From the NCBI GenBank assembly GCA_002104895.1, contig MCFG01000218.1, forward strand, positions 1 to 57,500: a stretch of DNA of 57,500 bases, written 5' to 3'. The notes beneath the pieces are model-generated. The model searched no databases, was not told the DNA's origin, and worked only from the letters and a program-made list of their open reading frames with translations. This document shows positions 23,749 through 37,739 of the stretch, in pieces. The stretch's first letter is position 1; the number at the start of each line of letters is the position of its first letter. The stretch is from Anaeromyces robustus (taxonomy: Eukaryota > Neocallimastigomycota > Neocallimastigomycetes > Neocallimastigales > Neocallimastigaceae). A program made the translations under genes and the position numbers.

Positions 23749-26654
23749 ATTATATTTTTAACATATATGTAAATCATTTTATTAATCATTTCTTCTGGAA
23801 TATAGAAATTGTTATTCTATTATTTAATTACAATTATTAATTATTCTTTTTTTTTTTTTTTTATTTAAAAAATTCTGTATTTTATATAAAAAATTAAACT
23901 AATTAAGAATAATTAAACTAATTAAGAATAATTAAAAAATGTTAAAAAAATTTTAAAAATAAAATAAATGAATAAATGAATAAATAATAAATAAATGAAT
24001 AAATAAATAAATGAATAAATAAATGAATGAATAAATAATATATCAATCATAATATAAAAATAATTAAAATAAATTAAATAAAAATATTATAATTTATTTA
24101 TTTAGTATTTGTTTATTTATTTATATTTACTAAATATAGTTAAATTTTTAATTAAAAAATTTTTTTTTTTTAAAAAGAATTTAAAAGACATTTTCATATT
24201 TAAAAATGTTAGGATGACTAATAGATTAATATTAGAATAATAAATTTAATATGAGAATATTTTTATTTTTATTGTTGTTATTATTATTATTATTGTTATT
24301 GTTTTATTTTATTTTTTTTTTCAACTTTATACATATAATTTTTTAATAAATAGAAAAAAGGAAGTTTTAAAAAAAAGAAGAAAAACAACAGATATATTTA
24401 TAATTAAAATTTTCTTTTTTTATTATAATTTAAAATTTATCTTTTTTTTTCTTTATTTTTTTAATATTTTATTTTATTTTTTTTTTTAATTTTTTTTTAA
24501 TTAATTAATTCATTCATTAATTAATTAATCGGATACTACCCAAACGTAAAAAAAAAAAAGGATAATAAAAAAAAAAAAAACATAATAAAAATATTTAAAT
24601 TAATCAAAAAATACATTTAAACTTTCACATATGTTTATATTTTTTTTTATCTTTAAGTATAACTATAAATAAATGAATAAAATATATAAATAAATAAATA
24701 ATAATAAGTTAAAACAAACAAACGAACAAATAAATAATAGATGATAACAGATGATAATAAAAGTAAAAAAAAAAAAAAAAAAAAAAAGTAATAGATATAT
24801 AGTAATAATAAATTATTTAAAGAAAAAACTATCCATTATCAATCTTTACAGTCAGTCACAGGAATTTTTGGTATCTTTTTTTTTATTTTTTTTAGTTTTT
24901 CTATATAAGGGAAAATGAAGTATTCTTTTTGTATATTTATAGATATTTATATCAATATCAAAAGAAATTATATAATAAGGATTAATGATTTTATTACTTA
25001 ATAATAATAAAATGATCATAATAAATAAATAAATAAATCATCGTCATTAATATGATAATAATAATTAAATAAAGTATTTATTTGTTCTGGAAATTATTTA
25101 TTAATAAATAATGGCAAAATTAAATTTTAGCAAGAATAATAATTTTAGGAAAATTTCCCATCCACTTTAAAGAAAAGAGAAAAAAAAAAAAACGCCTATA
25201 AAAACTATGATATATTATTTTATCCAATTTTTCCATAATTAAGGTTGAATTGAAAATAAGCGTAAAAGTCATAGTTCTATTATTAATCTACCAAATATAA
25301 TGAATATTACTATAATTATTATCATTTATTATTAAAGTAAAAGTAATAAGTAATAATAATAATTAAAATAATTAAAACAACAATATAATAAAAAGTTAAC
25401 TCATCTAAATTTATATAGTCTTTCTTCAATTAATTTTTATTATTATTACTTATTACTTATTATTATACTTATTATTATTATTACTTATTATTTCAATGAA
25501 TAGGATAATAATAAATAATTAAAGTTTGTTAATAACAAGATAACTCTAATTCACTATTTTTATTATTTATTTTATTATTCATTAATTATTATTATAAATA
25601 AAGTTTAATATAATTCTTTATATTTGTTATATATAATTAATATATTTAAAAAATAATTAATATATTTAAAATGTAATCATTTTTATAGAAATATATTTCA
25701 TTATATATACATTTATATATAACTATTTAAAAAGTAATATATACTTAAATATATTACAATTATATATATTAATAAATATATATAATATATTTATAATATA
25801 TTTTATGTATTCTCCTTATATTGAAATCAATTTAAATGTATATAATATATTTAGGAGTTCAATATAATACAATATATTCGTTAATATAAATAATATGAAT
25901 AATGATTTTAGATTTTTTAGGTAACTATTACAACAAAAAATAAATTTATATATTATATAATATATTACCTAATATATATTTCGTATATTAATTTATATTA
26001 TTGAATACATTTATTTATATATTTTAATATAAATAGAATTATATTGTTTTTAAAAATCAATGATTTGATGAGTTGGTTTTTCTGGAGTTTTAAGTTAAGT
26101 GATTATAACATTTTTTTATACAAAAATGGTTATAACAACCAATAAACTTTTAAATATGTGTTAATCATGTGATTTATATTTTTGATAATAATTTTGACAT
26201 GTATATTAATAAATATATTTATAATATATTATTAATATATGGAAATAATATTATTTTTAATTATAAATATAATGTAAATCTTTTTTTTCTTTTTTTTGAA
26301 AAATTATTCGTTTATTTAATTTATCAAATCTTTTTTAAATAATTCATCTTTTTTATATTTTAAATTTTTTTAAATATAAATATAAATACATAAAAATCAA
26401 TTTTATTTTATTTAATTATATACAGAAATAATATATAGAGAAATAAATAACTTATATATATTATATTATAATAGTAATTATTTATTATTATAAAGAATTA
26501 TATATAATAATTGTTATAATAATTTTATGATTATCTTCAAAAATAATAATAATAATAAAAGGTTTAAAAAGAATAACAAAATCTTATTTTATAATAAATC
26601 AGTTTTTCTAAAAAAAATTTTAATTTACAATTTTTTTAAATATAATAATTATTT

Positions 26655-26702
<48 letters not shown>

Positions 26703-26735
26703 CTAAATAACTAAATAAATAAATAAATAAATAAC

Positions 26736-26781
<46 letters not shown>

Positions 26782-28070
26782 TAATATTATAATAATAATA
26801 ATAATAATAATAATTAATATTGAAGATTAATTATAATTAAAAATATAAAGTTTTTTTTTTTTTTTTTTTAATATATAATATATTATTAAGTATTCTTATA
26901 TATTCTTATATATAATTTATAATATATTATTTAATTATACTTTTTGTGCTAATAATTAATATAATTGTTTTTTTTATATTTTAGTTTTTTCATTTTAATA
27001 TATTTTTTTCTCTTTGCTACAAAATTTTTTTTTCTAATATATAGTTTTTTGTTGGAATTTTGAAATTTGATTTAAAAAATTAAATTAAATAAAAAAAAAT
27101 TATATGGGGATTTTTTAAAATAATTAAATATATTCAAATGAATAGTGAAATATTTTAATAATAAAATAGTATTTATATAGGAAAAAAAGAAGGATAATAT
27201 AAATAGAAAAAAAAAAGTATTAACCTTTTTTTTTAAATATATAAATCTATATAAAACATTTATTTTCAAACAAAGTTGAAAATAAATATAAATTTCATTT
27301 TAATTTATTATTTATTTATAATGAGTTTTTAAATTTTAGTTTTTTATTAATCATATTTATAAATTTTTATTTACAAAAAAAAAAAAAAATTATTAAATTA
27401 ATAAAAAAAATAATAAGTAATTTTACAATAAAAAATCATATATAATTGTTATAAAGAATAATTAAAAAAAAAAAAAATATAAGTATATATATATATATAT
27501 AAAACAAACAAAAAAAAAAAATTTCAAATACATAAACTTTAAACAAGAAATATAATTTAGTTATTGAGCAATATAATAAGTAAAAAATATAAATTTTAAA
27601 AGATAAAAATAATTTTTCAATTAATATATAATTAGTTTTTTTTTGGGGTTAATATAATACATAATAAGTTTTTTTTTTTAACAGTGTTAAAAAAAAAAAA
27701 AAAGGGAATGAGTATTTAATTAATTTAATATAATATTAGATAATTTTAATAATAATATTAAATAAGCTATTTAATAAAAAGTAAATAATTACTTTCAAAT
27801 AAAGAAAAGAATAAACTTTTTTTTATTATTCTTTTATTTAACAAAACAACAACAACAACAACAATAATAATAATAAAAATTATAATTTTTAATTTAATTT
27901 AATTTCATTAAAGAATTTTTTTGATATAATAATTATAATAATAAAATCAATATAATTAAATCAATATTAAAAAAAAAATAAAATATAAAATAAAATAAAA
28001 TTAAATAAAATAAATTCATTTTTCTTTTCAAAAATTTTTTATTTCAAATAAGAATTCTTTTTTGGTCAAG
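23019..28070. other. 5-kb gene desert
   Basis: AT-only DNA with AATGAATA/AATAAATG-type tracts (23960-24030), poly(A) and poly(T) runs and many AATATATTA words at 25.6-26.3 kb. Open frames at 23646 and 27072 are low-complexity and lack homology or splice support. A slightly less AT-biased patch at 26050-26180 gave no convincing protein. Confidence 0.7.
26655..26777. repeat. (AAAT)n array with AACT interruptions
   Basis: About 30 tetranucleotide units. Three AACT variants divide the array into blocks, which suggests an old tract partly re-expanded. Confidence 0.9.
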
Positions 28071-29230
28071 ATGAAAGATAACATTGATATCGTTGTGGAT
28101 AAAATAAAAGATATAGATAGTGTAGAAACTCAAGACATTATCGACTGTAATACAAGTTATAACAGTAAAAAAGATTCTGAAATTACAGATAAAGATTCTA
28201 TATCTGCCTCTTCAACACTACATTCACCTTCTTCAACAGTTGTTGATTCTACTGTTGAAGAATATACCGATCCTCGTGCAAAATATTCTCAAAAAAGAAA
28301 AAAAATTATTTTATTTATTATTGCTTTTGCTGGTTTAATTGGACCAATTGGTAGTACTATCTATGTAAGTTTATAGACTTAATATTTTATATATATTGTA
28401 AAACAAATAATTTATAATGACAATAACAATAACTATAGCAATAACAGCTATAATAATAATAATAATACTAATAAAAAATAAATTTATTATATATATATAT
28501 TATTCAAAAAATTATTAAAAAATAAAGTATCCTGCAATGAAAGTTATTGAAAGAGATTTACATACAACAAGTTATTTAGTTAATTTATCAGTATCTTCAT
28601 TTATGGTTACTATGGCTATTATGGTAAAATATCCATATATTATTAAAAAACTTCTTTTTTTTTTTTTTTAATATATAATATATATATTAAAAATTAATAT
28701 TTTACTTCAATTTCACAATATCATAACTTAATTAAAAAAAAAAATAATAATAATAGCCATTAGCTTGGGGTGTATTTTCGGATGTATACGGAAGAAGAAG
28801 AATTTATATTGTATCACTATTTATTTCTTTAGTAGCAGGTATTGGTTCTGCTTTATCAAATAATATATATTTATTATTAATATTTAGAGCTATACAGGTA
28901 AAATATCATATAATAATATATAAATATGTATAATTAAATTAATATTGAAAAAAAAATTTTTTTTTAATATATATAATATAATAATAATAATAAAATAATT
29001 AATAATAATAATTTTATAATAATAATTTTATAATAATAATTATAAATAAAAAAATCAATAATAATAACAATAACAATAATCAAAATAGGGTATAGGATGC
29101 TCTTCTGTAAATTCAGTAGGTGCAGGAACTATATCAGATGTATTTTTCCAAGAAGAAAGAGGAAGTGCTATGGGTGTTTATTATTTAGGTGCTTTAGTTG
29201 GACCTGCTGTTGGTAAATTTTATAAAAAAA

Positions 29231-29266
<36 letters not shown>

Positions 29267-30481
29267 ATTTTCTTATATATTTATATATTTATAATTTTAT
29301 AAATAATGTTAAAAATAAAAATGTGATAAAAATGAAAATATAAAATATTATATTTATTTATAATAATAATATATTTATTTACAATAATAATATATTTATT
29401 TACAATAATAATATATCTATTTATAATAATAATAATAATAATATATTTTATATTATATATATAATCTATAATAATTATTATTAATATTAATATAATAGGT
29501 CCAATTCTCGGAGGTGTTATGACAGATTATATTGGTTGGAAATCTATTTTTTGGTTATTAGCAGCAATTTCATTAATTTCATTTGTTTTAATTTATATAT
29601 TTTTACCAGAAACTAAAATACCACCACCACCAGGAGAAGAAGAACAAAAAAGTTTAAATCCTGTTAAACCATTAGCTTATTTACGTTTTAAAAATATTAG
29701 ATTAGTTATTTGTATGGTTTGTTTAATTTATGCTAGTTATTACAGTATTAATATTGGTTTACCAAGTGATTATGGAGATAAATATGGTTTCAATTCAACT
29801 TATACTGGTTTTATGTATTTTGGTGTTGGATTAGGTAATGTATTAGGTTCATTATATGGTGGTCGTTATTCAGATTTCATGTTAAAACGTTCACAGAAAA
29901 AACTTTCATTAAAAAAGAAAGGTGGTCAAATTCCATCAGAAGGTAGATTAAAAAGTATTATACCAGGTTTAATTTTATTCCCCATTGGATTAATGATGCA
30001 TGGTTGGTCAGTTAATTTTGTATGGCCATGGTTTATTCCATTTATTTCACAATTTGTAGTAGGTTTTGGTATGATGTTTGTATTTTCATCAACATCTACT
30101 TATTTAGTAGAACAATTCCCAGAAAATTCAGCAGCTATTATGAGTGTTAATAATTTTTCAAGATTTACAGTATCAACCATAGCTATTACAGTATATCAAC
30201 CTATTGTTGAAGTTATAGGTACAGGATGGTATTTTACAGCATTTACTTGTATGAGTTTAATTGCTGCTCTTGGTACCTTATGGGTATATAAAAATGGTCA
30301 AGCCTATCGTATGAAACGTAAACCATGGTGTGATCAAGAAAATATACAAATGAAAGAAATTAAAATTGATAAAAATGAATCAGATAATGATGAATTAACA
30401 GCAAATGCTAATAATGAAATTAGTGAAATAAAATCACTAGATAAAGATCAACAAACATTAAATTCAGTAGAAGATATACCA

Positions 30482-30519
<38 letters not shown>

Positions 30520-30538
30520 TGAAACAAATAATAAATAA
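28071..30538 (+). CDS. DHA1-type major facilitator drug:H+ antiporter-like transporter
   Basis: Five exons: 28071-28364, 28528-28623, 28757-28897, 29089-29212 and 29499-30538; phases 0, 0, 0, 1 close to 564 aa. The in-frame ATG at 28071 is preferred; three codons upstream start with TTG. The N-terminal 75 residues are acidic and Ser-rich. Twelve helices follow, TM1 near 80-100. MFS motif A is GVFSDVYGRRR (residues 135-145, Asp139) and antiporter motif C is GALVGPAVGPILGG (211-224), the hallmark of drug:proton antiporters. The sequence DYIGWKSIFW fits the DHA1 pattern after helix 6. The cytosolic tail after KRKPWCDQE carries a 12-residue Asn run from (AAT)n. It probably exports small organic molecules across the plasma membrane using the proton gradient; substrate not readable. 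The introns cluster in the first half and the last exon holds helices 6-12. Confidence 0.9.
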
Positions 30539-30849
30539 TATTACAAATAAAATAAAATAAAAAAAAAAAAAGAAAGAAAAAAGTTAATAATTAAAATGGA
30601 AGAAGTTATTTTTTTTTTATTTTTATTTTTATCTAATATTATTTTATTATTTGTAAATTTTATGTAAATATATTATTTGATATAAAACAAAATAAATCAA
30701 AACAAGCATTATTTTTTATTTTCTCATCATATTATCATCATTATATACTAATAATAATAATAATAAAAATTAAAAAAAAAAAATTTTAATTAGCGCATTT
30801 AATAACAATTTAAAATTTAAGTTAAAACTTTAATAATAAAAAAATAAAA

Positions 30850-30938
30850 CACAGGATAAAAAAAGAATTTCAGGATAAAAAAAAAAAAAAACAACAGGAT
30901 AAAAAAAACAAAACAGGATAAAAAAAAACCAGGATATT
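30850..30938. repeat. Degenerate CAGGATAAAAAAA tandem
   Basis: CAGGATA recurs at about 14-25-base spacing (near 30854, 30872, 30895, 30914 and 30930) separated by variable poly(A). It is a small array with a G-containing core, just downstream of the transporter stop. Confidence 0.8.
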
Positions 30939-31897
30939 AAAAAAAAAAAAAAATACAAATTTTATTTCTATATTTAATTAATAAGTAATAATTTTTTTTT
31001 TAGTATATGTCAGTAAAAAAAAAAAAAAAAAAAAAAAAAATTTTTTTCTTAATATTTTTTTAAAAAATCTCTAAAAAAAAAAATTCCAACATTATAGAAA
31101 AATATATATATAGTATTTTTTAATAATAATAATAATATATATATATTTTTTAAATATATATATCTCTATTTATTTATTATGTTATTTTTAATAATCATAA
31201 AGAAATAATTAATAAATAAATAAATAAATAAAATAAATAAAATTTTAATAATAATTAAATATGCTTTTTTTTTTTTTTTTTTTTTTTTTTCTTTCTTTAA
31301 TTGTTAAATCCAATTCTTTTATATATATATATATATAGTTAAAAGAATATTTAAATATTGGTAAAATTATTAAGTTAGTTTTAAAATAAATCTATATATT
31401 ATATAGGTATAAAGAATTAATTAAACTTTAAATATGTATATATATTGCTATTATTAAAGGAACAACAAAGAAAAAAAAATAATTAATTAATAATTAATAA
31501 TTAATAATAATGAATAATAATAATAATAATAATGAATAATGAATAATAATAATAATGAATAATAATAATAATGAATAATAGTAATAATGAATAATAATAA
31601 TAATAATAATGATGATAATAATAATAATAATGATAATAATAATAATAATAATAATGATGATGATGATAATGATGATAAATATCAAACAGGAAATTAACAA
31701 TATTTAAAAAAAAAAAGTTAAAAGATAATAAGATTGTTAAAAGGGGAAAAATTATATTAGATTATTATTATACATATATCCATATATATAGATAAATGCA
31801 ATTTAACTTTATTTTTTTTTTTTTTTTTTTTCTTATAGTGAAAATTAATTAAATTAATAATGAGAATAAAATGAAAATAATGATAATAATAATAATA

Positions 31898-31960
31898 AGA
31901 ATAATTAGAATAAGAATAAGAATAATTAGAATAAGAATAAGAATAATTAGAATAAATATA
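31898..31960. repeat. 21-bp tandem repeat, three copies
   Basis: The unit AGAATAATTAGAATAAGAAT plus A is repeated twice perfectly, with a third copy diverging at its end. It lies in the spacer after the transporter. Confidence 0.9.
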
Positions 31961-32092
31961 ATAAATAACAACAAGAAAAAAGAAAAAGGAAAATGAGAAA
32001 ATAATATATATATATATATACATATATATATTTATTAAAAAAGATAAATAGAAAATTATTGAAAATACTCATTTTCTTTAGTATACCCAAAG

Positions 32093-32130
<38 letters not shown>

Positions 32131-32499
32131 TTTTTTTTCGTTTCAAGAAATATATAATATAAATTGAATAATTTCTTTTTGAACATTTTTTAACATAATA
32201 AAATTATGATAAATTTATTATGAAAAAAAATATATATATAATATAAAAAAAAAAAAGTTAAAAGTTTAATAATAATATAATATTTATTATTATTTATTAT
32301 TAATATTAGTGAAGCTTTTTTATTTTCTTTTTGCTTTACTTCTATAAATAACTTTTGAATATTTAAAATAATTATTACTGTTATCTGTTATCTTTATCTT
32401 TATATTTATTATGTAAAACAATATTTACTTTATTGTACTACAACAAAAATTATTTTATGAATATTAAAGACTAAATATATATATAGAATTTTTTTTTTT

Positions 32500-32740
32500 T
32501 CAATATTTAATTATTAAAGAATCCAAAAAACGAAGTATGATTTCATTTTTATTTTCATTTTTTTTTTTGTGGGTCTGTCGCATTTTCTTACTGTTGTTAT
32601 GCCAATTGTAAATATATCCTTTCGGATTCTTCTCAAATTGGTATAATAACAATAAAAACATTCTCCGGGCGGCTTCAAGGGCTTCGACGTCGAAAAGATA
32701 AGGCATGGAATTTATTTCGATACGGATTTGAATGACATCT
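32500..32740 (-). pseudogene. Unidentified coding-like fragment related to the 20.4-kb island
   Basis: The minus frame is open from 32740 to 32500, with an internal Met at 32706: a non-repetitive part (VIQIRIEINSMPYLFDVEAL, then AARRMFLLLLYQFEKNPKGY) followed by a Lys/Asn-rich end. The NSMPYLFDVEAL part matches the start of the GC-richer island. Similarity stops after the ALE/ALG codons, which hints that one copy continues into an intron or was truncated there. A TGA precedes the fragment at its 5' end. I cannot name the family; a mobile-element protein or a fragment of a multicopy gene is possible. Confidence 0.4.
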
Positions 32741-32977
32741 CATTCGTTGAATGGAAGAGGTTAGAAATTTAAACTTCTTTCCCTTTTTTTTTTTTATTTT
32801 AATATTTTTAATTTGACAAATATCTGTAATAAATTTTATTTATTTTTTTGTATCTTTTATTACTTGTATTTAATTTACATTTCATGTATTATATATTCTT
32901 TTTCTTTAATGTTAAATATATATGTCACAATGTATGTTTAATTTAAATTAATAATTTTAAATAAAGATTAATACAAG

Positions 32978-33012
<35 letters not shown>

Positions 33013-34281
33013 AACGAAGTAAAAATGAATAACCTTTTTTTTTTTTTTGGTTTTTAATATGCATTTTTAATTAATTTTTTTTTTTATGATTTTTTTTTGT
33101 TTTGGAATTAATTTATATGTCTATTATAATTAATGATTAATTATGATTATGATTATGATTATGATTATGATTATTTTTATGATTATTTTTATGATTATGA
33201 TTATTATTATAGAATTGGTGATATTGATATTAATTTATGAAACTTTGATATTTTTTTTTTAATAAATAATTTCAAAGTTTTTAAAATTTTTTATTTTTAA
33301 TTATATATATTTACTTAAATTTTTAAGAAATATAAAACAAATATAAAATAGATTCATAAATATAAATCTACATTAATAGTAAGTGAAAATTTGACTATAT
33401 AGTAAAATATTTTTTTTTAAAAAAATCTTTTATTTTAATATTTAAAAAAAAAAATATATAAAAAATTACTACGTTAATTCTCCAATTCTTAAAAAAAAAA
33501 AATAATTTCTATGTTAATTCTCCAATTTTTATATCTCAATTTTTAAGCTCAATAGTTAATTATTATTAATAATAATATTATATTGTGTTTAATAACTATA
33601 ATTATGTTATTTTTAATTTTATTAATGTTGTTTTATTATTATTATAGACAAAACAAAATTAAAATTATGATTATTATAATATATAATAATTATAATAAAA
33701 TTTTAGGATATATATTCAAAATATTTAAAAAATATATAATAAACTTTAAATTATATATATATATGTATATATAATTAAATAAAATTTTTAAAAAAAGTTA
33801 GTAAAGATATATAAATATATCTTTAAAGTAGAAATTTTTCTACTTGGTAAAAGTAAATTTAATATTAATATCTATAAACTTTTTATTTTTAATAGGTTAC
33901 AGGTTACATAATAAAACTAAAGAGTATTTTTCATAAATTTTTTGTTAAATAAAAGAAAAAAAAACTTTATAAGAATATTTATAGGTATATTTATTAATAA
34001 TTTTAAAGTTTAAATAATTTTAACTAGAAATATTTACAAAGAATTATTTTATTTTATTTTATTTTATTTTTTAATTCTTTCATAATATTTTCTTATAAAT
34101 AATATTAACCTTAAATTTAATTGTCTTTTAAATTATCATTTTATATTTTAAGAAGTAGATTTATTTATAAAATATTAAAAAAAGAATCTTTTTTTTTTTT
34201 TTTTTGTTTTTTTTTTATTTTTTTATATATATATTATACTTGCATATATATGAATGAATTTTTTCCCAACTGTGGAAAAAT

Positions 34282-34314
<33 letters not shown>

Positions 34315-34378
34315 GATACAAAAAAAAAAAAAAAAATATATATATAAAAAAAATAAAAATTGAATAAAAACCAAAATC
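32741..34378. other. Intergenic AT-rich spacer
   Basis: Contains a GATTAT hexanucleotide array (33141-33172), a 30-base poly(A) near 32990 and an imperfect duplication (TTACTACGTTAATTCTCCAATT / TTTCTATGTTAATTCTCCAATT, about 33465-33530). No supported gene; open frames at 33583 and 34121 are low complexity. Confidence 0.7.
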
Positions 34379-35800
34379 ATGTATAAAATGATAATTAAAA
34401 CAGTATTATTTTATTTATCCATATTCATCAATATAAGTAAATTAAATTTAAATTAATTTTTTTAATTTAATAATAAATATATTGAATTAATAGTAAAAAA
34501 AAAAAAAATAAAATAAAACAGAAGAAACAAAACAATAATAAAACAAACAAAACAAAACAATACAATAAATAAAATAAATAAATAAATAAATAAATAAATA
34601 AATAGTAAAAATTAATTATCTCTTATATTATATAATATAATTTATAAAAATAATATATAAATTATAAAATAGGTTCAATTAAAACTACTACAATTAATGC
34701 TTTAGCCTATTCTCAAAATGAAGAATATCAAATATTTCAGTCTTATGTTGAAGAATTCAATAAATATTCTTCAATTAATAATTTGAATATTACTTTAAAT
34801 TTAGAATTATATACTCCATTAAATATTACCACTTATATTCAAGATTATGAATCAATGGTAGAAATACTTTTAGAAAAAAAAACAACGAAATATGATATAT
34901 TCATTTATGAAAATTTTTTTAACGCTAAATTTAGTTCTTATTTTTTGGATTTAAAAGAATGGCTTCCAAAAAGTCATATGGAAATGTATGATAATACATT
35001 TGCTAAATTTTCTTCAATGTATAATGATAAATGGGTTGGATTAGTAATTATATAATTTTTTTTTTTTTTCTTTTTCTATCTTTTCATAATGTATAGAATA
35101 TTATTGAAATTAAATTTGAATTAAATCAAATACTAATATATAACTATAACTATAACTATAACTATAACTATAACTATAACTATAACTATAACTATAACTA
35201 TAAATATAAATATAAATATATAAATTAAATGCTTTATTAATAAATAATTATTATTAATTTAAATGATAGCCATTGTATCTAAATTTTGATATGTTATACG
35301 TCAATCTTCCTTATTTAAGTAAATATTTTAAAAAAATTCCTGTCACATGGAATGAATTTTTAGAAATTGGAAGTTATATTTTAAATGAAGAAAAAAAAAA
35401 TAATAATACTAATTTAATCGGTTATACTGATTTATCATGCTGTAATATTAATATTAATATTAATATAAAAAATATATGTATATATATAATAACCTGAAAA
35501 CTTTTAAATAATAATAAAATAGACAACTTTGAAGTATGTTCTTTAAATGAAATGATATATTCTTATAGAGATTCAAAGGATTCGTCCTATCCAAAATTAA
35601 CTAGTAAATCTTCTATTCAAGCATTAGAAATGATGAAAACTATTAAAAATAAATTTTCAACGGGTATTAAAAAAATAAATTCTATTATATTAACAAAAAT
35701 ATAATTATTATAAACTTTTTTTTTTAAGAATTAAATGATTAATTAGTTAATTATTTAATTTAATTTTATTTTATTTTCTTCTGCTATTCGCTATTGTTTC

Positions 35801-35832
<32 letters not shown>

Positions 35833-37407
35833 TAAGTCGACTCTGATTTTTCATTAAATGAAGAAAATATAATAGATCTTTTTTCGAAAGAAAATATATT
35901 ATTTATAAAATATTGGTATTATTTACCAATAGTAACACATTATAAGAAAGTTATTCTACCTGGGTATAACAATGGAGTTTCAGCTTCCTATTTACAAAGT
36001 TACAATATAGCAATTAATAGTTATTCCACTAATAATGCAAGAGATGCAGCTATTGAAGCCGTAACCTATATAACATCTAGAGAAGTACAAGAAAAATTTA
36101 CAATAGAAAAGGGAATTATTTCAGGAATATATGATATATATAATAAAGGTCAGATTTGTGATGAATTTGATTGTAATTTAATTACTAGTATTCAACCCAT
36201 AAATCCAATATATTCTGATAAAAATAATGATTATCTTACAGAATGTAAACAATATATTACTGATTATTTAGGTGGGAAAAAAACAGCATCTGATACTTTA
36301 AATGCTATAGCTAATTTATCAAAAACTTATATATTTTCAATAAATTCTGATGATTATGTATTAAGCTTTATAGTATTAATGATTACTATCATACTTTCAG
36401 TTTGTATGCTTTCTTCTATTATATTTATTTTTATAAAAAAATATGAATCCTTTTTCAAATTTTTATCCAATGATCTTTGGGTTATATTTATTGTAGGATG
36501 TACATTAATTTTAAATTGTATTTCAATAGAATATGGTGAGATTAATTCTTTTAAATGTCATTTTAAAACCATAATCTTATCCTATGGTATTACATGTAGT
36601 TTAATTCCAATTTTACATAAAATCATTGAAAAATTTCCAGTAAAAAGTAATTTATTTTCATGGATTAGTCATCATAAATATCTATTTATATTATTTTTTT
36701 ATATTTGTGATTCCATATTTAACACTTTATCTTTCCTATCACCATATAATGTCATCACTGTAAATAATCCTCTTGGATATCAATTTAAAAAATGTAAAAT
36801 AAATAATTTTGGGAAATTGATGATTTACCTTATGCTTTTTTTAAAACTTTTAATTATTTTATTAATCATATTTTTACTTTTTAATAAATGTAACATTGAA
36901 GATACAGAAAATAATATAAAATTTTTACATACAGCCCTTTTTACTGATGTTATTTCCATTATACTGATATATTTTATTCATATTATCAATATAAATAATT
37001 ATCAAGTCTATTTTTTAATCAAAATATTTACATATACATTATTATCATTATCCAATTTTATTAATATATATTTCATTAGAATATTTAAATCAAAAGCATT
37101 TATACAAAAAAGGGAGAAAAAAACAATGAAAGAAGTCATTAAAAGTCTTCAAAGAGTTGAAAGTGAAGAATATAGTAGAGTAGATATCAATGAAAATTAT
37201 AGTTTTGATGAATCTTCAAATGGTGGTGTATATAAAAAAAAAGATGTGGCCAATAGATCTAATTTATCTAATATATCTAATTTAATAATAGAATATCATT
37301 ATAGTAGAAAAATTATTAATAAACATACTAGTAAAATGAGTCGTAGTAGTAGTTCTTTTAGTGATATAAATTCTGCATCCTATAAAAGAAAAGATTCATG
37401 TGATTAA
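34379..37407 (+). CDS. Extracellular solute-binding-protein domain fused to class C (GABA-B-like) seven-helix receptor
   Basis: Five exons: 34379-34436, 34673-35043, 35270-35441, 35523-35663 and 35837-37407; all GT-AG, phases 1, 0, 1, 1, total 770 aa. Residues 1-20 form a signal peptide. The ectodomain (about 21-420) has the layout of family 1 (maltose-type) solute-binding proteins: AYSQNEEYQIFQSYVEEFN, DIFIYENFFN, KWVGLPLYLNFDMLYVN across an intron, and KKIPVTWNEFLEIG. Seven hydrophobic helices follow: about 422-447, 461-478, 488-508, 528-548, 573-597, 613-630 and 638-662. The C-terminal tail (about 665-770) is Ser-rich and basic. Class C receptors bind ligands in a venus-flytrap ectodomain and signal through G proteins. 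Fusions of bacterial-type sugar-binding domains to these helices are known from anaerobic fungi, so sensing of plant-derived sugars at the surface is plausible. The exact ligand cannot be read. Confidence 0.85.
35141..35204. repeat. (ACTATA)n hexanucleotide array inside a receptor intron
   Basis: About ten perfect TAACTA units followed by (TAAATA)n within the second intron of the receptor gene (35044-35269). Their expansion would alter intron length only. Confidence 0.95.
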
Positions 37408-37702
37408 ATATAACGGTTAAAAAAAAAAAAGAAAAAAAAATCGCAAATAATAATAATAATAATGCAATAAAGATAATATATAATATATAATAATGATAAT
37501 GATAATAATAATACTATATATAATAATAATAATAATAATATATAAAACATAAAATATAAAATATAAATTTGTAATATATACCCAATATATATAATAAAAA
37601 ATATATATATAATATATAATATATACAAAAGATTTGGATTTTTCAAGTGGATGATATTGCAGGATTATGACATTATAAAAATAACAAGAAAAATAAAATA
37701 AA

Positions 37703-37739
<37 letters not shown>

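Larger units (their letters stand above)
30539..32499. other. Intergenic microsatellite-rich spacer
   Basis: Begins with a poly(A)-rich tail downstream of the transporter that contains four or more ACAGGATAAAAAAA units (30851-30935). Long imperfect (AAT)n/(GAT)n lies at 31510-31680 and a 21-bp tandem at 31898. Minus-strand open frames here are Ile/Tyr/Ser runs from these repeats. No gene was seen. Confidence 0.75.

Noticed and set aside
31494-32186. Overlapping minus open frames of Ile, Tyr and Ser runs
   Set aside because: Translations of (AAT)n and 21-bp repeats.
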